Shown: piece after piece, positions 25,791-37,356 of the stretch
Position numbering within the stretch: position 1 is the stretch's first letter
How the letters are laid out: each line of letters opens with the position of its first letter
Origin: Miscanthus floridulus
Taxonomy: Eukaryota > Streptophyta > Magnoliopsida > Poales > Poaceae
Reading direction: 5' to 3'
DNA length: 64,000 bases
NCBI RefSeq assembly: GCF_019320115.1
Contig: NC_089581.1
Coordinates: 7,503,707-7,567,706 of the forward strand
Made by a program: the position numbers and the translations under genes
Notes under the pieces: generated by a model
The model's input: the letters and a program-made list of their open reading frames with translations, nothing else
Database searches by the model: none
What the model was told of the DNA's origin: nothing

Positions 25791-27417
25791 AGGTTAGTCA
25801 CTAAGCCCTTTGGTACCAAAATGGCTTTCTTCTTTGAGCTCATCCATGGTTTACCAATGAACTTAGCCTTTACACCATTTACACCCTTGGTAAGCATATA
25901 GAAAGAATCAAGCTTAATGGAGGATATATTAGCATTTTTGCTCTTGTTGTTGCATTCATGCTCTTTATGACCAACTTACTTGCAACTAGTGTAAAACCGA
26001 CCATTATTCTTCACAAAACTAGTCTTCTGAGGAGCAAAGGTTGCCTTACCTTTCTTAGGGTATAGCCCAATCCCTCTTTATAGAGAGAAGTTCTTTGGAT
26101 ACCCAAACATATAAGCAAGCGGTTCTCACCGCCATAGGCCTTAGCCAAGGTGTGAGTGAGCTTATTGACCACCTTCTTGAGGTTCTCATTCTCAACCATT
26201 AGTGAGGCATCACAAGTGAAACCATCACTACTAGATGAGGTAGAAGTAGAAGCCTTATAAGAAGGGTTAGCGGGAGCAACAATGGTAGGCATAGATAATG
26301 ATTCATCAATTATATCATAAGTTAAGCCTACATTGCAAGTCTCTACATGCTTCTTTTTATTTTGCTCATCAAGCAAAGAGGAATGAGCCTTTTCAATCTT
26401 TTTGTGAGTTTTGCCAAGCTTCTCATGGACTTCCTCTAGCCTCTCATGAGATGCATTGAGCTCATCAAAGGCTTGCTTAAGGGCTTTTAGTTCCTTACAC
26501 AAGCTTTTGTATTCCCTTCTCTTAATATCAAAGTGTTCTTTAGCATCTTCTAGCATGTCAAATAGTTCATCCTTAGTAGGTTCATCATCGTCACTATCAC
26601 TATCATTTTCATTTTCATTTTTATGTTCCTCATCACTTCCATCATCACAAATTTGTACCTTAGTGGCCTTAGCGATAAAGTATAATGGAGTGTCAAAGAG
26701 AGAAGGCTTCTCATTGATAGCAATGCTTGCAAGTGCCTTCTTCTTGGTGGTTTTGTCATCATCACTATCATCATCATTACTTGAGAAAGCATCACTATCC
26801 CAAGTGACCACATATGAACCACCCTTCTTCTTTTTGAAGGTCATCTTGTCCTTCTTCTCTTTTTTCCCCTTCTTGTCTTTCTTCTTATTCTTCTTGTCAT
26901 CATCTTTGTCACTATTGTATGGACATTGAGCAACAAGATGATCTTTACTTCCACAATTGAAGCACCTTCTTGACTCTTCCTTGTTCTTGGATGAAGATTT
27001 TTTCCTTTTAGCATGGTAGCCTTTCTTCACCATGAACTTATCAAATCTCTTGACAAATAGAGCCATCTTTTCATCATCAACATCATCCCATGAACTATCA
27101 TCTTCACTTGATGTTTCTTGTTTTGCCTTGCCCTTGGATGATGTGGCCTTAAATGCCACACTCTTCTTCTTGTCATCCTTCTGCTCATCTTTCTTCTCCT
27201 TCTTTTCTTCCTTCTCATTATCATCTCTACATGTATCATCGGTCATTATATCTCCCAACACTTGATTTGGTGTCATGGTGTCCAAACCACTCCTGACTAG
27301 AATAGTGACCAATGTGTCAAATCTTGAAGGTAAACATCTCAAGAACTTATGGGAGAAGTCCTTGTCCTTCACCTCTTCTCCAAGTGCTTTGAGATCATTG
27401 ATAAGCACTTTCAACAC
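25791..27417 (-). pseudogene. Copia gag with coiled-coil extension, N-terminus missing
   Basis: The open part (26011-27417, 468 codons) begins inside the gag domain (LKVLINDLKALGEEVKDKDF, LRCLPSRFDTLV). Next come a very Lys/Asp-rich region, the CCHC knuckle CFNCGSKDHLVAQC, a basic patch, and a long coiled coil (ELFDMLEDAKEHFDIKRREY to KTHKKIEKAHSSLLDEQ). The end near 26050 appears frame-shifted (KEGLGYTLRKVRQP should continue toward the protease). This layout is characteristic of SIRE-like Copia gag. It was cut at 27420 by loss of the 5' part of the element. Confidence 0.82.
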
Positions 27418-27420
27418 TTA

Positions 27421-27509
27421 ACGCGTCAGTTTGATCATGACCTGACCCTTACACTCTAGGTACCAATGCTCTTGGTCACAAGGGTAAGGGTAAGACTAGG
27501 AGGCAGTGA
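27421..27509 (+). pseudogene. Plant mobile domain gene, 3' end (after the Copia insertion)
   Basis: The sequence just left of the Copia LTR encodes a basic tail (RRLRRASASCGCR) and the sequence here continues TRQFDHDLTLT, then a 2-nt frame disturbance, then LGTNALGHKGKGKTRRQ and TGA at 27507. This rejoins the gene at the insertion point. No target duplication remains. Confidence 0.55.
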
Positions 27510-28335
27510 GGGTTTATGGTAGATGTTAGTATATGTATTATTATAGATTTTGTAGTTACTTTCCTGTAACTATTTGAAACTGTATGGACATTATGGACTA
27601 TATGGACTATGTAGGACATGTTATGTTGATTGTGATGTTCATTGTGGTTGCATTGTGCTCTTTTGACGATTAAATGTTTGGATTATATAATGATGTCTCT
27701 ATTTGTAACTGTGGATGCTCATGAAACAAGGGAAACTCTTGTGAATTTTTCTATGAATCATTAATTATACTACACTGCTAAAAAGGCACAAATGTAGTAC
27801 ACAAATTAAATGTAAATTCATTAGAACGTGTATAGTCCAATCGTATCGTACAGACGCTTTGCAGATAAATCTAGGCTTTTCAGTAAGAGTGAACGAATCT
27901 AGGCTTTTCAGACAATAAAAATAGACTTTTCAATTACAAGAATAAGGAGTACGATGAAAATAGACTTTTCAGTTACAAGGACTTTTCAGACAATGAAAAT
28001 AGCCTGCCGCGCCCGCCGCGCCTGCTGTCACTTATGTATTGATGAACTTGTGTCGTAGTTATGACTTGCTAAACTTATGTCAAATTTGCGATGAACTTTG
28101 GGATAGTGCTCGAGCGATGAACTTGCGATGAACTTATATCGAACTTCCTGTTGACCTATTCGTTAAACCGACACGATGACATAACAGAAGTGCCTAAACC
28201 TTCCTTTTGCTGCTGCTTTGACCGCCGCGCCATGGCTAGTGGTGCGTCCGCCTTGCCACGCCATGGCTGCTGGCGCGTCAGCCTTGTCGCACCGTGTATG
28301 GTGACGCGGCAATCCCATGCTGGGCGCTGGCCATG
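27510..28335. other. 3' non-coding part of the PMD element
   Basis: AT-rich, with small direct repeats of CTAGGCTTTTCAG-like and ATGAACTTGCGATGAACTT-like words. No ORF with support. Confidence 0.4.
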
Positions 28336-28595
28336 ACTGTTGGGAGTTCCGACGTACGTCGGGACTTTCGACGGGCGCAGATAGCCGGCCAGCAAAAACC
28401 CAGGTGTCAGGACTCCTGACTTGGTTCAGGACTCCCAATGGTCGGGAGTTCCGACTCATGTCGGGACTTCCAACGGCCACAGTCACTGCGCAGGCTAAGT
28501 GACTGGGCGTCAGGACTTCCAGCATGAGTCATGACTTCTGACAATCAGGAGTTCCGGTTTACGTCGGGACTTCCGACACCAACAGTCACTGAAAA
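28336..28595. repeat. Three tandem units with mirror-like GGGAGTTCCGAC...GTCGGGACTTCC arms
   Basis: Units begin near 28339, 28441 and 28546, period about 104 bp. Each carries GGAGTTCCGAC or close variants followed a few bases later by the inverse GTCGGGACTTCC, so each unit can fold into a hairpin. They lie just inside the right end of the PMD element, as subterminal repeats of DNA transposons do. Confidence 0.7.
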
Positions 28596-29075
28596 AAAAC
28601 CTGAGAGGAAGGAGAAAGAAGAGGAAGAAGGCTCGGGTAGGAAGGTTGGGGCCGGGGTTAAAACACCACCTCGACGCCATAGATCATGGCACCGAGCTCG
28701 GTGCCAGGATCTACGCAAGTTTTGGCGCCAGGATCTATGACGTCGAGCTGCCTACCAAGTCGTCGTCATATCTGCGTCGAGCCTAAGACCTCGGTGTCAG
28801 CAACAATGATGTCGAGCTAAGGGTCTAGATTTTGAAATCTTACCTCTAGGGGCATATTTGTGAAATTTTTTCAAAAAAAATGGCTAAAAAAATCAGACGT
28901 CGAAACACTCCATGTCATTCAAGCGAGTGTTAGCAACAGACAGCGCGTGTTAACGTTAGCCGTCACGCACGCGATAGACACTTTGTCCATCCCTCATCAA
29001 AGAAGTTTCAAAAGCTGAAACGCTAGGAAAGTGGGAAACAGAACCAAAACTCCAGAGGTCCAAAACTAAACGCAT

Positions 29076-29300
29076 GCCCTGTTTGGTACAGCTTATAAGC
29101 TGCTTATGGCCAAAATAAGATAAAATCAATAGCCAAATGCCATGCTTTTCAGCAACTTATTCTGGCCACGCTTATTTTCACAGCTCCCATTTATACTAAA
29201 AAGCAGAAGCTAAATCAGACCAGCTTATTTTGACCGCCGCTTTTACTCTATTTGTGTAGCTTATCTAAGAAGCGTTTTCCAAATAAGCTGTGGCAGAGCC
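29076..29300. mobile_element. MITE with CAGCTTATAAGC ends
   Basis: Left end GCCCTGTTTGGTACAGCTTA, right end in reverse complement GGCTCTGCCACAGCTTATTT. Internal sequence is rich in AGCTTAT words. Non-coding. Superfamily not assigned. Confidence 0.5.
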
Positions 29301-29796
29301 GTAGCCATGACCTGAAGCTCTAAAGTAGCTAAAGGACTGAGTGAAGTGTCCGAACACCAGCGATGCAAGCAAAACCAGTCGGTGATCATTGTCCTGGGAG
29401 AAAAACATAGCTAGAAAAAAAACTAGGAAAATATGTGTCACTTGGTTTCTAAGCTTATTTTGGTCATATGTGTCCAATGGCCAATCGCGAAGCTAAGCCA
29501 TGTTTGGTTCCTATCGGCACGAAAGCATGTCAATCGTGCTGGGCACATGAGCAAGCTGGAAGGGTCTGCTCGATGGAGCTGGAGATCCACCTGGCTTCAA
29601 CGCAGGGATGATCGATCTTGCGTACTCCTCCCGAGACGTGCCAGTCAATTTAACCCTGCAACTGACAAGGAGAGAAAGTTTATCGGTAATTTAAGGTGGA
29701 ACGTGTCGGTCTGTGCCTAGACAATTCCAAGTGTGCCGCTTCGAGAGCAGCCATTTGAGGAGAGCGACTGAATAGCCGATCCGCACAGAAATCGGC
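29301..29796. other. Intergenic DNA
   Basis: No gene or repeat was recognised apart from scattered low-complexity words. ORFs here are short and unsupported. Confidence 0.3.
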
Positions 29797-31415
29797 TGTT
29801 ATGGATTGTAAAGCTTATGGATAGCGATTAATTTCATATTGACACGTATAGTACACGTATGTGTAAATAAGATCATCAGCTAGACATATATTGCTAGTGT
29901 AAACCGTAAAACCAATGAATCTAATCAGAAAAAGATATAACACACGAATGAATCGACTATCTGATACGAATAGATCTACAAATGCTTTAAATCTAATTTG
30001 TTACCCCCAACAGTAAGGTTCAACTGGATCGATGGCAGCTATGATGATAATAACAAACTAAAACCAAAGAATCTACAAACACATCCGTACTTCGACATGC
30101 TTTTCGAAAGACATGCTATACGTGAATGCTCAAATGAATTAGTTGATTTAGGTAAAAAGGACTACAACGTGTGAACAATTAACTATTTCACATGAACAAA
30201 CATGTGGACTCCTTAGACTCAACCCACTATCTCTAATAGTAGGGTTCGACTAGATTGATGTAGCCGTAAAAAAGACAACGAATCAAGCCCTTAAAGCACA
30301 CGGATCTATTCACGCTTAACAGAATCATAGACGCACACCGTAGGCATTAACACATAGGTGATCGGCTATTTAGCCGATGCAAGCATAGCAAACAGCTAAG
30401 GTCACGTCTAACCAGGAACAAATCTACTAACTAGCATCCCTAATCTACAGTGTCATCAGTGGGGATCGACCGGATCATTACAGCCATAATGGTGAACTAT
30501 AAACCAAACTAGCCAGCAAACCTATTCAAGATTATTCATGTCTCAACCATGTACTATGCATGATCAAGATTGAAGTAAAAACAACCGATGAAGCATAAAT
30601 CGTCGTTAAGGTAGATAACATCGTGTTGTAACAAAATGAACGATGGATCTAAAGGATATGAGGCCGATCTAATTCGATCTCGACCAGGCGAATTAATGTT
30701 GATGTAAACTAATAATAATGAAAACATCAGCAAGATCGGTAACTTAATGAATCTACCCGAAGAATGCCACCCTTAGATAGAGCCGATAACTTGACCTTAA
30801 TCTAGTTCAAGCAGTGGAGGTCGACCGGATCGATGCAGCCATACTTGAACTAGACAAGAATCGATAACTAGCTTCTACCAGAGTCATAGTGGAGGTCGAT
30901 TGGATCGATGCAGCCGTACGAACAGAAGTATAAGCCATGACGGTACTTACAAATAAGCCAAAGGTTGGCCAGACCGATGCAACCCTACTCGCTGAAGAAC
31001 TCGCTGAGATCTACTCTACTCCTACTCCTAAGGGGTGGCCGGAGCCAAAAAAGTAAGTAACTTGTATTTGATTGATTGTGTGTTTTACAATAGCCGGGAT
31101 CTAATATTTATACCTGGAGCCTAAACATGAATCCTACTCGAGTGCGACTCATTACAATCTTTGGTATAGAAGAAAATATTCCTATCTTAAGATAACTTGG
31201 ACCCTAATCTTTCTCTTTTTGTAGAGTCCGATATGTAGTTCTCCGACGCGAACCATAGCTCATCATCGTTACCTACTAACGTCATTCAAAGAGAGCCAAT
31301 TCTAGTATCGTGTCTGAATCAGCTGATATCGATTCTTATTAATCGATTCCTTGATTGACACAATCTTGGAAGCCTTTGAGTTCCCGCGTTTTTCTCCCAA
31401 TTTTTGGTGTAAACA
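29797..31415. repeat. LTR-like block with spaced GGATCGATGCAGCC repeats
   Basis: Starts TGTTATGGATTG and ends GGTGTAAACA, so it has TG...CA borders. Inside, variants of GTCGACCGGATCGATGCAGC recur at about 30008, 30245, 30463, 30828, 30895 and 30965. No coding sequence. A solo LTR of a large Gypsy element is the best guess. The 5-bp flanks (TCGGC and GTTCT) do not match, so borders or type may be wrong. Confidence 0.4.
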
Positions 31416-32506
31416 GTTCTACCTCCTAAACTTTAGTCGATGTCCCATTAGATGTTTAGACACATGCATGGAGTATTAAATATAGACTATTTACGAAACT
31501 AAATGCACAGATGAAGACTGTTTTGCGAGACGCATTTTTAAGCCTAATTAGTCTATGATTTGACAACATGGTACTACAGTAAATATATGCTAATGATAAA
31601 TTAATTAGTTTTAATAGATTCATATTGCGGATTACGCCGTGTTTAGTTCCAAAAAGATTTCCCAAAAAGTGCTACAGTATCCATCACATCGAATCTTGCG
31701 ATATATGCATGGAGCATTAAATGTAGACGAAAAAAAACTAAGGGCATCCGCAATGGTGCTGAGTCAGCTAGCTATTTGAGTGTACAGCTCAGCATGTATC
31801 CTATGTGGAGGAAAGAGAAGATGCAAAAATATTCGAGCCAGCGACTTGCTCGTCGCTCAGCTCGCACGCGCGATGATGCGCCAAATCGCCAGCTTCATCG
31901 CCATCTGCTAGCTATTCTTCTAGCGTTTTCAGATCTGCTGCGCGCAACCCTCTCCTCCCCCGTCCCCTGTGCGGGAATCCTTCTCCCCCATCTGCTGCGC
32001 GTGAATCCATTTTCTCTCCCATGTCACTGCGCGCGAAAATCCATCCACGGCGCGCGAAAATCCCTCCACAATCCACCTTCTCCCACCCTTGCTCTTCCGA
32101 TTTAGTTCTGGAGGCATCAAAAGCAAGGTATGTTCCTCTTCTTTTCCGTCATATCTTCCCATCTATCTTATTCCACAATCCAGCTCCTGTGCTTGACTCT
32201 TTCGATTCAGTTCTGGCCCGCGAGATCCTTGTCGCTGCTGTTGATGAGCCGTCGAAAGCGAGAGATGGCCCTACCACCACACCAGACTGGATCTGCTCAG
32301 ATGGGATCCGCGGGATCCACCCCTACTTCTGCTATTCAAGTGCCTATGCATGATCCTACACTTCTTGGTGGTGGTTCTTCTATTCCAAATATAGGAGGTC
32401 CATCAGGTAATCGAGTTCGCTCTTGGTTTCTATATTTAGCTAGATGCATAGCAGTAAGCTAGAAAAAAAATCAATGAAGTCACTCCTGCTACTTATTGAT
32501 TTTTTA

Positions 32507-33436
32507 TGTTGAAACTAGCGGTTTCAGACAATGAGGGGAAGACTGAGGCCTTCACCCGTCGGGCGTCGCCCTTGGGCAGAGGCACGGGATAGGCACTACA
32601 GGAGGGCATGTAGTGAGTTGGCACGAAAAGCTAGGGTTTTATTCATTCATTCACCAACCATCCGCATGGTTACAAGTGTTCCCTATTTATAGGGCTCAAC
32701 TACTTCTTGATGGAATTTATTACAATGCCCCTCAACTGCTACGGTACATTCCTAGAATATTCCGCCTCTGGTCTCTTGTTTGCGGGGCATTCCTGCCACT
32801 CCGTCTCCAAGTAACGGGCTTCCATAAGCGGCCGGCCCACCGTGCCTCAGTCTCTGGCCCAAAGGCCTGGGTTCCCGATGCTGGCCTCCGTCTTCGAGGG
32901 CGCGCCGTCGCCTTGGCGGTTCTCCGCCGGTCCGGTCGGAGACATCGTCCGTATGTCTCCGCCTAGCTGCACGGGGGCCATGGTCCCCGACGCTGGCCTA
33001 CGTCATCGGGGGCGCGCCATCACCTTGGCGGGTCTCTGCCGGTCCGGTCGGAGACACCGTCCGTATGTCTTCGCCCGGCCACGTGGGGGTCGTGTTGGCA
33101 CGCTCGTGCGGACCACGGGCGCCTGCGCTTGAGTACCTGCACACACTTAGGCAAGATTATTTGTTTAATTAGTTCAGAGGTAAGGCGGTCTCCGCCCTCA
33201 TCGCTGGAGGTGAGCCGAAGCGGGGCGGCGTCCGCCTGGCTATAGGTCGGAGGTCTCAGCGCCCGACTTGGGCAGAATTCGCGACAAGCCCGCCGAGCCT
33301 CATGTAGTGCCCTACGAGCATAGCCAGGAAAGTTCCTTTAATCAGCGCTAGGTCTTCGCCCTAAGACGGTCGAAGACGCCTTGGCGACACCTTGCTGTCG
33401 GAGGCCTTCGTCACTCGCCGAAGCCGTGTTACAATA
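32507..33436 (-). repeat. 3' LTR of the Gypsy element
   Basis: Near-identical to 45402-46335; starts TGTTGAAACTAGCGG. Its far end reads GTTACAATA where the other LTR has GTTACAACA, so the canonical TG terminus has become TA. Most differences between the LTRs look like C/T or G/A transitions. Confidence 0.95.
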
Positions 33437-33452
33437 GTTCCCCCCTTTTGAG
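33437..33452 (-). promoter_or_regulatory. Polypurine tract of the Gypsy element
   Basis: On the minus strand CTCAAAAGGGGGGAAC directly abuts the 3' LTR. This is the plus-strand DNA primer site of LTR elements. Confidence 0.85.
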
Positions 33453-33800
33453 ACCATGGTTCGCCGGAGCGTGCCGTGAGCTCAAAACGCCTTGGCCAAA
33501 GGCGTTGGCGGGGGCGGAGGCCATATTCATCGGTGTCTTCGAGCAAGGCCCCGCTACTTCCCCCTGGCCCGCTCTGGCGTGGCCGTTGGTCTCATTGAGA
33601 GTAGCCATTGGGCAACAAATCTAGCCGTTGCCCTACGACGTGGCCGTTTCTGTCGTGTTAGTTTCCGTTGCACACCCTGTGACTTTTTCGGAGGTGACCG
33701 TTGCGCGGCGGGCGAATTTTCTGGAGGTGACCGTTGTGCGGCGGGCGAATCTTCCGGAGGTGACCGTTGTGTGGCAGGAGCCGGACCGCCTGCCCGCTGC

Positions 33801-33810
33801 CTATATAAGG
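33801..33810 (+). promoter_or_regulatory. TATA box of the opposite-strand ORF
   Basis: CTATATAAGG in a GC-rich setting, about 265 bp upstream of the first ATG of the plus-strand ORF at 34074. It faces away from the nearby LTR and opposite to gag-pol. Confidence 0.55.
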
Positions 33811-34073
33811 GTGCTGTTGGTGGTGGGGTCCCCCCCCCCCGCATCACTCATTCACTTTCATTGCATTTGAGAAATCGCTCTCTGCTCTCTTCGCTTTCGC
33901 CTTTCGCTGCCCCCGCGCGTTTCGTCTTTCTGCTTGTGTCTCGCGCTTAGGTTGCTGTCGTGGTGGCTTTCCTTTCCGCCTCCGCCCAAACTCGTCGCCC
34001 CGCCTTTTCTGGACCCTACCACCACCTTCTCGGTGTTAGGGCCGTCGGCTAGGGTGTGCACTTTGAGGAGTGC

Positions 34074-37000
34074 ATGCTTGCCTCTGCCTCTGCGTTGGAG
34101 TTTGAAAAACTAGTGGAGGAGGATTTGGGGAGTGTCTCTGCGTCTATCAGAGACCTGATCGCCGCGGACTCTAGAGATATGGTGATAAAGTCTTGGGACT
34201 TCGTCCCCTCCTCTATTACTGAGGAGGCAATCGTGGAGACGTTGGAGTCATGTTTTCCTTCTTCCAGGGTAAAAATCCCTCCACTGGGTCAGACTGTTCC
34301 AGAGCCGGAGGAGGGATACGCGGTGGTCTTTTGGGACTTCTTCACCTGCGGCCTCCACCTTTCTTATATCCCCTTCCTCCGCCAGGTGTTGGAGACCTTC
34401 AATGTCCAGCTCCATCATCTGACCCCAACTGCCTTCCTCATGCTTAGCAAATTTTGATGGGCGTGCGTTTCTTACGGTGCCGAGTCAGATGTGGATACCT
34501 TCTACGCGTACTACGAGCTATAGAAGCAGCTGAAGAAGAAAAAGGAGGTGCGAGAGGGCAAGGAGGTGGAGGTGATCTACCAGTATGGTAGTTGCACCTT
34601 TATGTCTAAGAGGAACCAGGGCGTGGACCGCTTGGAGATCTCTTTCTACCAGAAGGGCAAGTGGGACCACGGCTGGCTTGAGCAATGGTTCTACATGAAG
34701 ACCTACGGGGTCCGTAGCACCGTCGAGGATGGCACGGAGTTTTCGGAGTATCCATTGACTTCGAGGATGGAGGAGATGGCGCCGCTCACGCATGTGGATC
34801 CGCCGGAGGAGGTGTCTCCGATGAGGGAGTCTTGTGATCAGGCTTTTGTGGCAGTGTGCCGCTACTCCGGTGGCCATGACCTGGTGGAGGAGATTATAGC
34901 CTCCAACTACTGGCCCCTAGGCAAAAACAACCCAGCCTTCCGGCTGGAACAGGTGAAGGTTCCCGTCTTTGGGCCAAAGGCCAGGATTCCGTTTCCCCGT
35001 TTTGGTCAGTCTTTGGGGGAGGGGGTGATGGAGGACAGTTTCGTCTCCGAGGTTGAGGAAGCCACCATAGGGTTGGTTGGCAAGATTTCTGAGCATGAGT
35101 ACATGTCTCAGATGGTCATGGCAGGCACCATGCCATGGCTCAATCGAGTTTTTGAGGAGGTCGGGATCGTCCACCGGGAGCGCGAGGTTCCCGCTGAGGT
35201 TCTGGCCTTGATTGAGAAAAAGAAGAAGAAGGCCTTCACGAAGAATGTTACGGCGGAGGCCGAGTCTAAGAAGAGGAAGGGCACTATTGTTGCTCGGGTG
35301 CCCATGAAAAAGAAGAAGAGCAGTGCTCCATTGATTGCGCCGGCCATGTCTTCTGCCGGTAGTGCAGGCGTGGCCTCCGCCGATAGTGAAGACATTGAGA
35401 GCTCCTCCATCCCGTCAGCGGACGTGCGAGTTACGAGCGGAGGGGATCATGGCTATCCCGTAGCTCTGGTGTGCCTGACGAGCGGAGCGGTGAGCGGTGC
35501 CAGGTGTTTGGGAACCAGCGCTACCCCAGCACGCTCCTCGCATGGTGCTACGAGCGTCGGTGAACAGCCAGAAGATAGCGCCGTCAAGCCTATGCCCGAC
35601 GTTCTTGGCGGGCTATGCTCAAGCTCTGAAGAGGACACGGAGGCCATCCCGCAGCATGCTCCTTCATCCCCTGCCATTGTCGTGCCTTCGCCCGTGCCTG
35701 TGGCTGACGTCAGGCAGCTGGAGGCCACGCTTGCTGAGGAGGCCCCGGTGGCTCGGCCTTCTTCGATTCCTCCGCCCGCCGGGCCGCTGGCTGAGGAAGT
35801 CTGGCCCTTTGGGCCTCTGCCACATGATATGGCGGAGACTTCTGCTCAGAGGGCGTGGCAAGCTGCCCAACCTAGGCTTTTTATGAGTAAGTCTGTTTGG
35901 TGCACATCTTTGTGTTTATCGTCCTCGCCCGGTTCATTCCTTTGCGTATTGCGCTAAGTGCTAATACTGTGTATCTATTGCTTTGCAGGTGATGTCATGG
36001 CTGGACTCCTCACCCCGGAGGAGCGAGCAGCTGTTGCAGGCGCTAGGTTCGGTCCGGGGCAGCCGGGGCTGACAGCGTCGGGTCCGAGTAAGTATAAAAT
36101 GTTTTTATTTTGATCATCATCTGGCCTATTTCTGATTTGCCCTCTGACCTGAGCTATTGTTGTTGTTTTTTATGTAGGCTCCTCCGACACTTCTATCTCA
36201 GGTTGAGAGGAGTGCTATCTTACCATTCTTGGAGACATCGGAGGTGGTCTTTGGCTGTTGGTGCGTTTAACGTGAGATTTGCTTTTCTCACCTTATCGTT
36301 TCGTGTTTGTTTGTTCTTCTTTGAACAGATCGCTTCAAACAGCATCTGAGGGACATGGATTTCTTCTAGCTTCTCCGCGTTCACCTGGAACACCAGAGAC
36401 TGGTGCGTTTCCGACAGTTTTGCCCCTCTCCTTTTATTTTTTGGTGTATGCTCGCTTCTAGACTTGTTCTTGATTCCGTTGTTGATCGCTTTGGTTTTTT
36501 CCCTCTGGTCACAGGGGTATCACACGGGCGTTGTTATGGAAGAGCGCTGTACCCGCGAGGTCTCTGACCGAGACACCACGATCGAAGCGCTCAAGGCGGA
36601 AATCGAGCGCCTGGAAGGTGAAAAAGGGGGTCTGTCGGACTCTCTTACAGCTCTCCGCCTGTCTCTGATGGAGAAGGAGCGAGAAAAGGATGGCTTGAGG
36701 GCCGATCTTGCCAAGGCCCGGGAAGCAGAGGTTTTGTCCGTCGAGCAAGCCCGTAGGGCGAATGAGCTGACCAAGGGTCTCTGGCGAGAGCTTGCCTCTG
36801 AGAAGGAATCCGCAGCAGCGGTGAGGGAGCAGCTGTCTTTGACGATGAGGCATTTGGACTCGGTCAAAGGAGTCCTTGCTGCAACCATTGGCCACTACCG
36901 GGCCACCGTCGCCGAGCTCGGAGGCAAAACCTTCGCTCCTCTGAAGGAAGACAGCGTGTACGCCCTCGCCTCCTGGCTAAAGCGTCACCTTGCGAAGCTC

Positions 37001-37356
37001 CCCGGTCTGATCAACGGTTGCACGGACTATGGGGCGCTAGCGGGAGTGGCGAATTATGCTAAACTTTTGGCACATGGTGGGTGTACGCATACCGAAAGTA
37101 TTCCAGAGGGGGCGCTACCTGGTCTAGAGGAGCTCGGTGAGACCTCTCTTGGTTTGCGAAAAACCTTGAGAAATTTTATTGGGCACTTTTGGGCTTCATT
37201 TGGGAGATCTGCTGCCCAGAAACTGGCAGAGGACAAGAGGGCGAAGGTATTTGTAGTCTTTGTAGCTGCCGCTTTTTCTTTTTGTTTTTGGCAATGCTGC
37301 GAAGGCTTTCGTTGCTTTTGCACCTGACACTCTAGCCTATGCTGTAGGATGCGTAG
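34074..37356 (+). pseudogene. Opposite-strand extra ORF of the Gypsy element (Transposase_28-like)
   Basis: The plus-strand coding sequence lies between the 3' LTR and pol, antisense to gag-pol. The N-part matches the 'putative gypsy type transposon' domain: VVFWDFFTCGLHLSYIPFLR, LHHLTPTAFLMLSKF, then EISFYQKGKWDHGWLEQWFY. In-frame TGA at about 34455 and TAG at about 34519 interrupt it. After these the frame is open to 35957. A Lys-rich stretch (EKKKKKAFTKN, MKKKKSS) looks like a nuclear signal, followed by a Ser/Pro/Ala-rich linker. Spliced downstream exons include 36530-37246, a heptad coiled coil (EALKAEIERLEGEKGGL, MEKEREKDGLRADLAKAREA), ending after an intron at TAG 37354. Such antisense ORFs are known from Tat elements; their job is unknown. 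Confidence 0.7.

Larger units (their letters stand above)
16132..27420 (-). mobile_element. Ty1/Copia retrotransposon, SIRE-like, 5'-truncated, with nested insert
   Basis: The coding strand is minus: gag at 26011-27417, protease/integrase at 25033-25790, then, after the 4-kb insert, integrase, RT and RNase H down to about 18512. The order PR-IN-RT-RH is Copia. A gag with zinc knuckle CFNCGSKDHLVAQC followed by a long coiled coil, and long spacers, fit the SIRE/Opie lineage. Only the 3' LTR (16132-17377) remains. The 5' LTR and gag N-terminus are missing, and host PMD sequence starts directly at 27421. Several stops and substitutions make it inactive. Confidence 0.88.
13236..28905. mobile_element. 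PMD-carrying DNA element (MULE-like), split by nested insertions
   Basis: The segment 13250-13360 reappears in reverse complement at about 28790-28890. Shared pieces are a T-rich stretch, GATTTCAAAAT, then CTTAGCTCGAC and ATTGTTG (13308-13349 against 28801-28841). Both ends then carry GGCGCCGAGCTC-type motifs. Between them lie both halves of a decayed plant-mobile-domain gene. PMD genes are known passengers of Mutator-like and some other plant elements. No transposase was found, the exact tips and target duplication were not determined, and MULE is an inference. Without the nested Copia stack the element would be about 4.4 kb. Confidence 0.5.

Noticed and set aside
26456..26929. 157-codon plus-strand ORF rich in Ser/Phe
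   Set aside because: Antisense of the Lys/Asp/Glu-rich Copia gag.
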